This document shows, piece by piece, positions 13,396 through 13,494 of a stretch of 13,494 nt of DNA. The notes under the pieces are model-generated. The model ran no database searches. It was not told where the DNA came from and saw nothing but the letters and a program-made list of their open reading frames with translations. Made by a program: the position numbers and the translations under genes. The first letter of the stretch is position 1. Each line of letters begins with the position of its first letter. The stretch comes from Lysobacterales bacterium. GTDB taxonomy: Bacteria > Pseudomonadota > Gammaproteobacteria > Xanthomonadales > SZUA-36. The DNA lies in NCBI GenBank assembly GCA_026196445.1, contig JAPHTE010000312.1:1-13494 (forward strand), given 5' to 3'.

Positions 13396-13494
13396 ATGAC
13401 AAAACCCGTCATCGGTTTCATCGGCCTTGGTCTTATGGGCAGCAACATGGTCGAGAACTTACAAAAGAAAGGCTTTGAGCCGATTGTTATGGAC
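13396..13494 (+). CDS. Beta-hydroxyacid dehydrogenase-family reductase (5' part only)
   Basis: The first 33 codons of an NAD(P)-dependent oxidoreductase of the 3-hydroxyisobutyrate / tartronate-semialdehyde (6-phosphogluconate dehydrogenase-like) family; the rest lies beyond the window. VIGFIGLGLMGSNMVENL (5-22) is the dinucleotide-binding glycine loop typical of this family. The second strand ends in VMD with an acidic residue where NAD-preferring members carry Asp, in contrast to the Asn-Arg of NADP-dependent ones. TAGGAGT (13384-13390) is a good ribosome-binding site 5 nt before the ATG. Its place at the end of an alginate operon raises the possibility that it is a second DEH reductase, since a DEH reductase of this fold has, to my recollection, been described in Vibrio. 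Tartronate-semialdehyde reductase is the other main option. Confidence 0.85.
   Translation, partial: MTKPVIGFIGLGLMGSNMVENLQKKGFEPIVMD

Noticed and set aside
1..13494. tRNA or rRNA genes, CRISPR arrays, insertion sequences, phage attachment sites
   Set aside because: I saw no array of spaced direct repeats, no transposase motif with terminal repeats, and no tRNA-like structure; the window is filled by one coherent catabolic locus.

Overview
The window is an alginate-degradation locus, very probably from a marine gammaproteobacterium. It combines a long TonB-dependent receptor (the Xanthomonas/Caulobacter-type receptor class, with no SusD partner), three secreted alginate lyases of different families (PL7, PL6, PL17), the cytoplasmic route KdgF - DEH reductase - KDG kinase, and an MFS uptake permease. 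This gene set is typical of Alteromonadales/Cellvibrionales-like bacteria living on brown-algal material. No rRNA or other marker is present, so the genus cannot be read from the sequence.

Layout. A leftward arm (about 1-1908) holds a FadR-type GntR regulator, then a PL7 endolyase with a TTG start, and at the window edge a possible start of a third leftward gene. A 298-bp AT-rich divergent control region (1909-2206) follows. It carries a good sigma-70 promoter for the rightward arm, a probable promoter for the regulator gene, and several TGGT/ACCA operator-like sites that overlap both promoters. The rightward arm (2207 to the window end) reads: TonB-dependent receptor, two-domain PL6 lyase, PL17 oligoalginate lyase (ATGA overlap with PL6), KdgF cupin, SDR-family reductase, KDG kinase (GTG start), ACS-family MFS transporter, and the first 33 codons of a beta-hydroxyacid dehydrogenase. 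All gaps in this arm are 83 bp or less and no clear terminator is seen, so it is probably one operon.

How the genes work together (family knowledge plus inference). PL7 and PL6 cut alginate into unsaturated oligomers. The receptor takes oligomers into the periplasm and PL17 releases unsaturated monouronate. The MFS permease probably carries monomer across the inner membrane. KdgF converts it to DEH, the SDR (and perhaps the beta-hydroxyacid dehydrogenase) reduces DEH to KDG, and KdgK makes KDPG. The KDPG aldolase needed to finish is not in the window. The GntR regulator probably represses both arms until a pathway intermediate binds its FCD domain.

The overall system is recognisable rather than new. 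The points most worth a second look are the paired operators with 108-bp spacing, a 12-bp perfect hairpin inside the PL6 signal-peptide coding region, two unrelated candidate DEH reductases with apparently complementary cofactor preference, and a calcium-loop-like insertion in the receptor.
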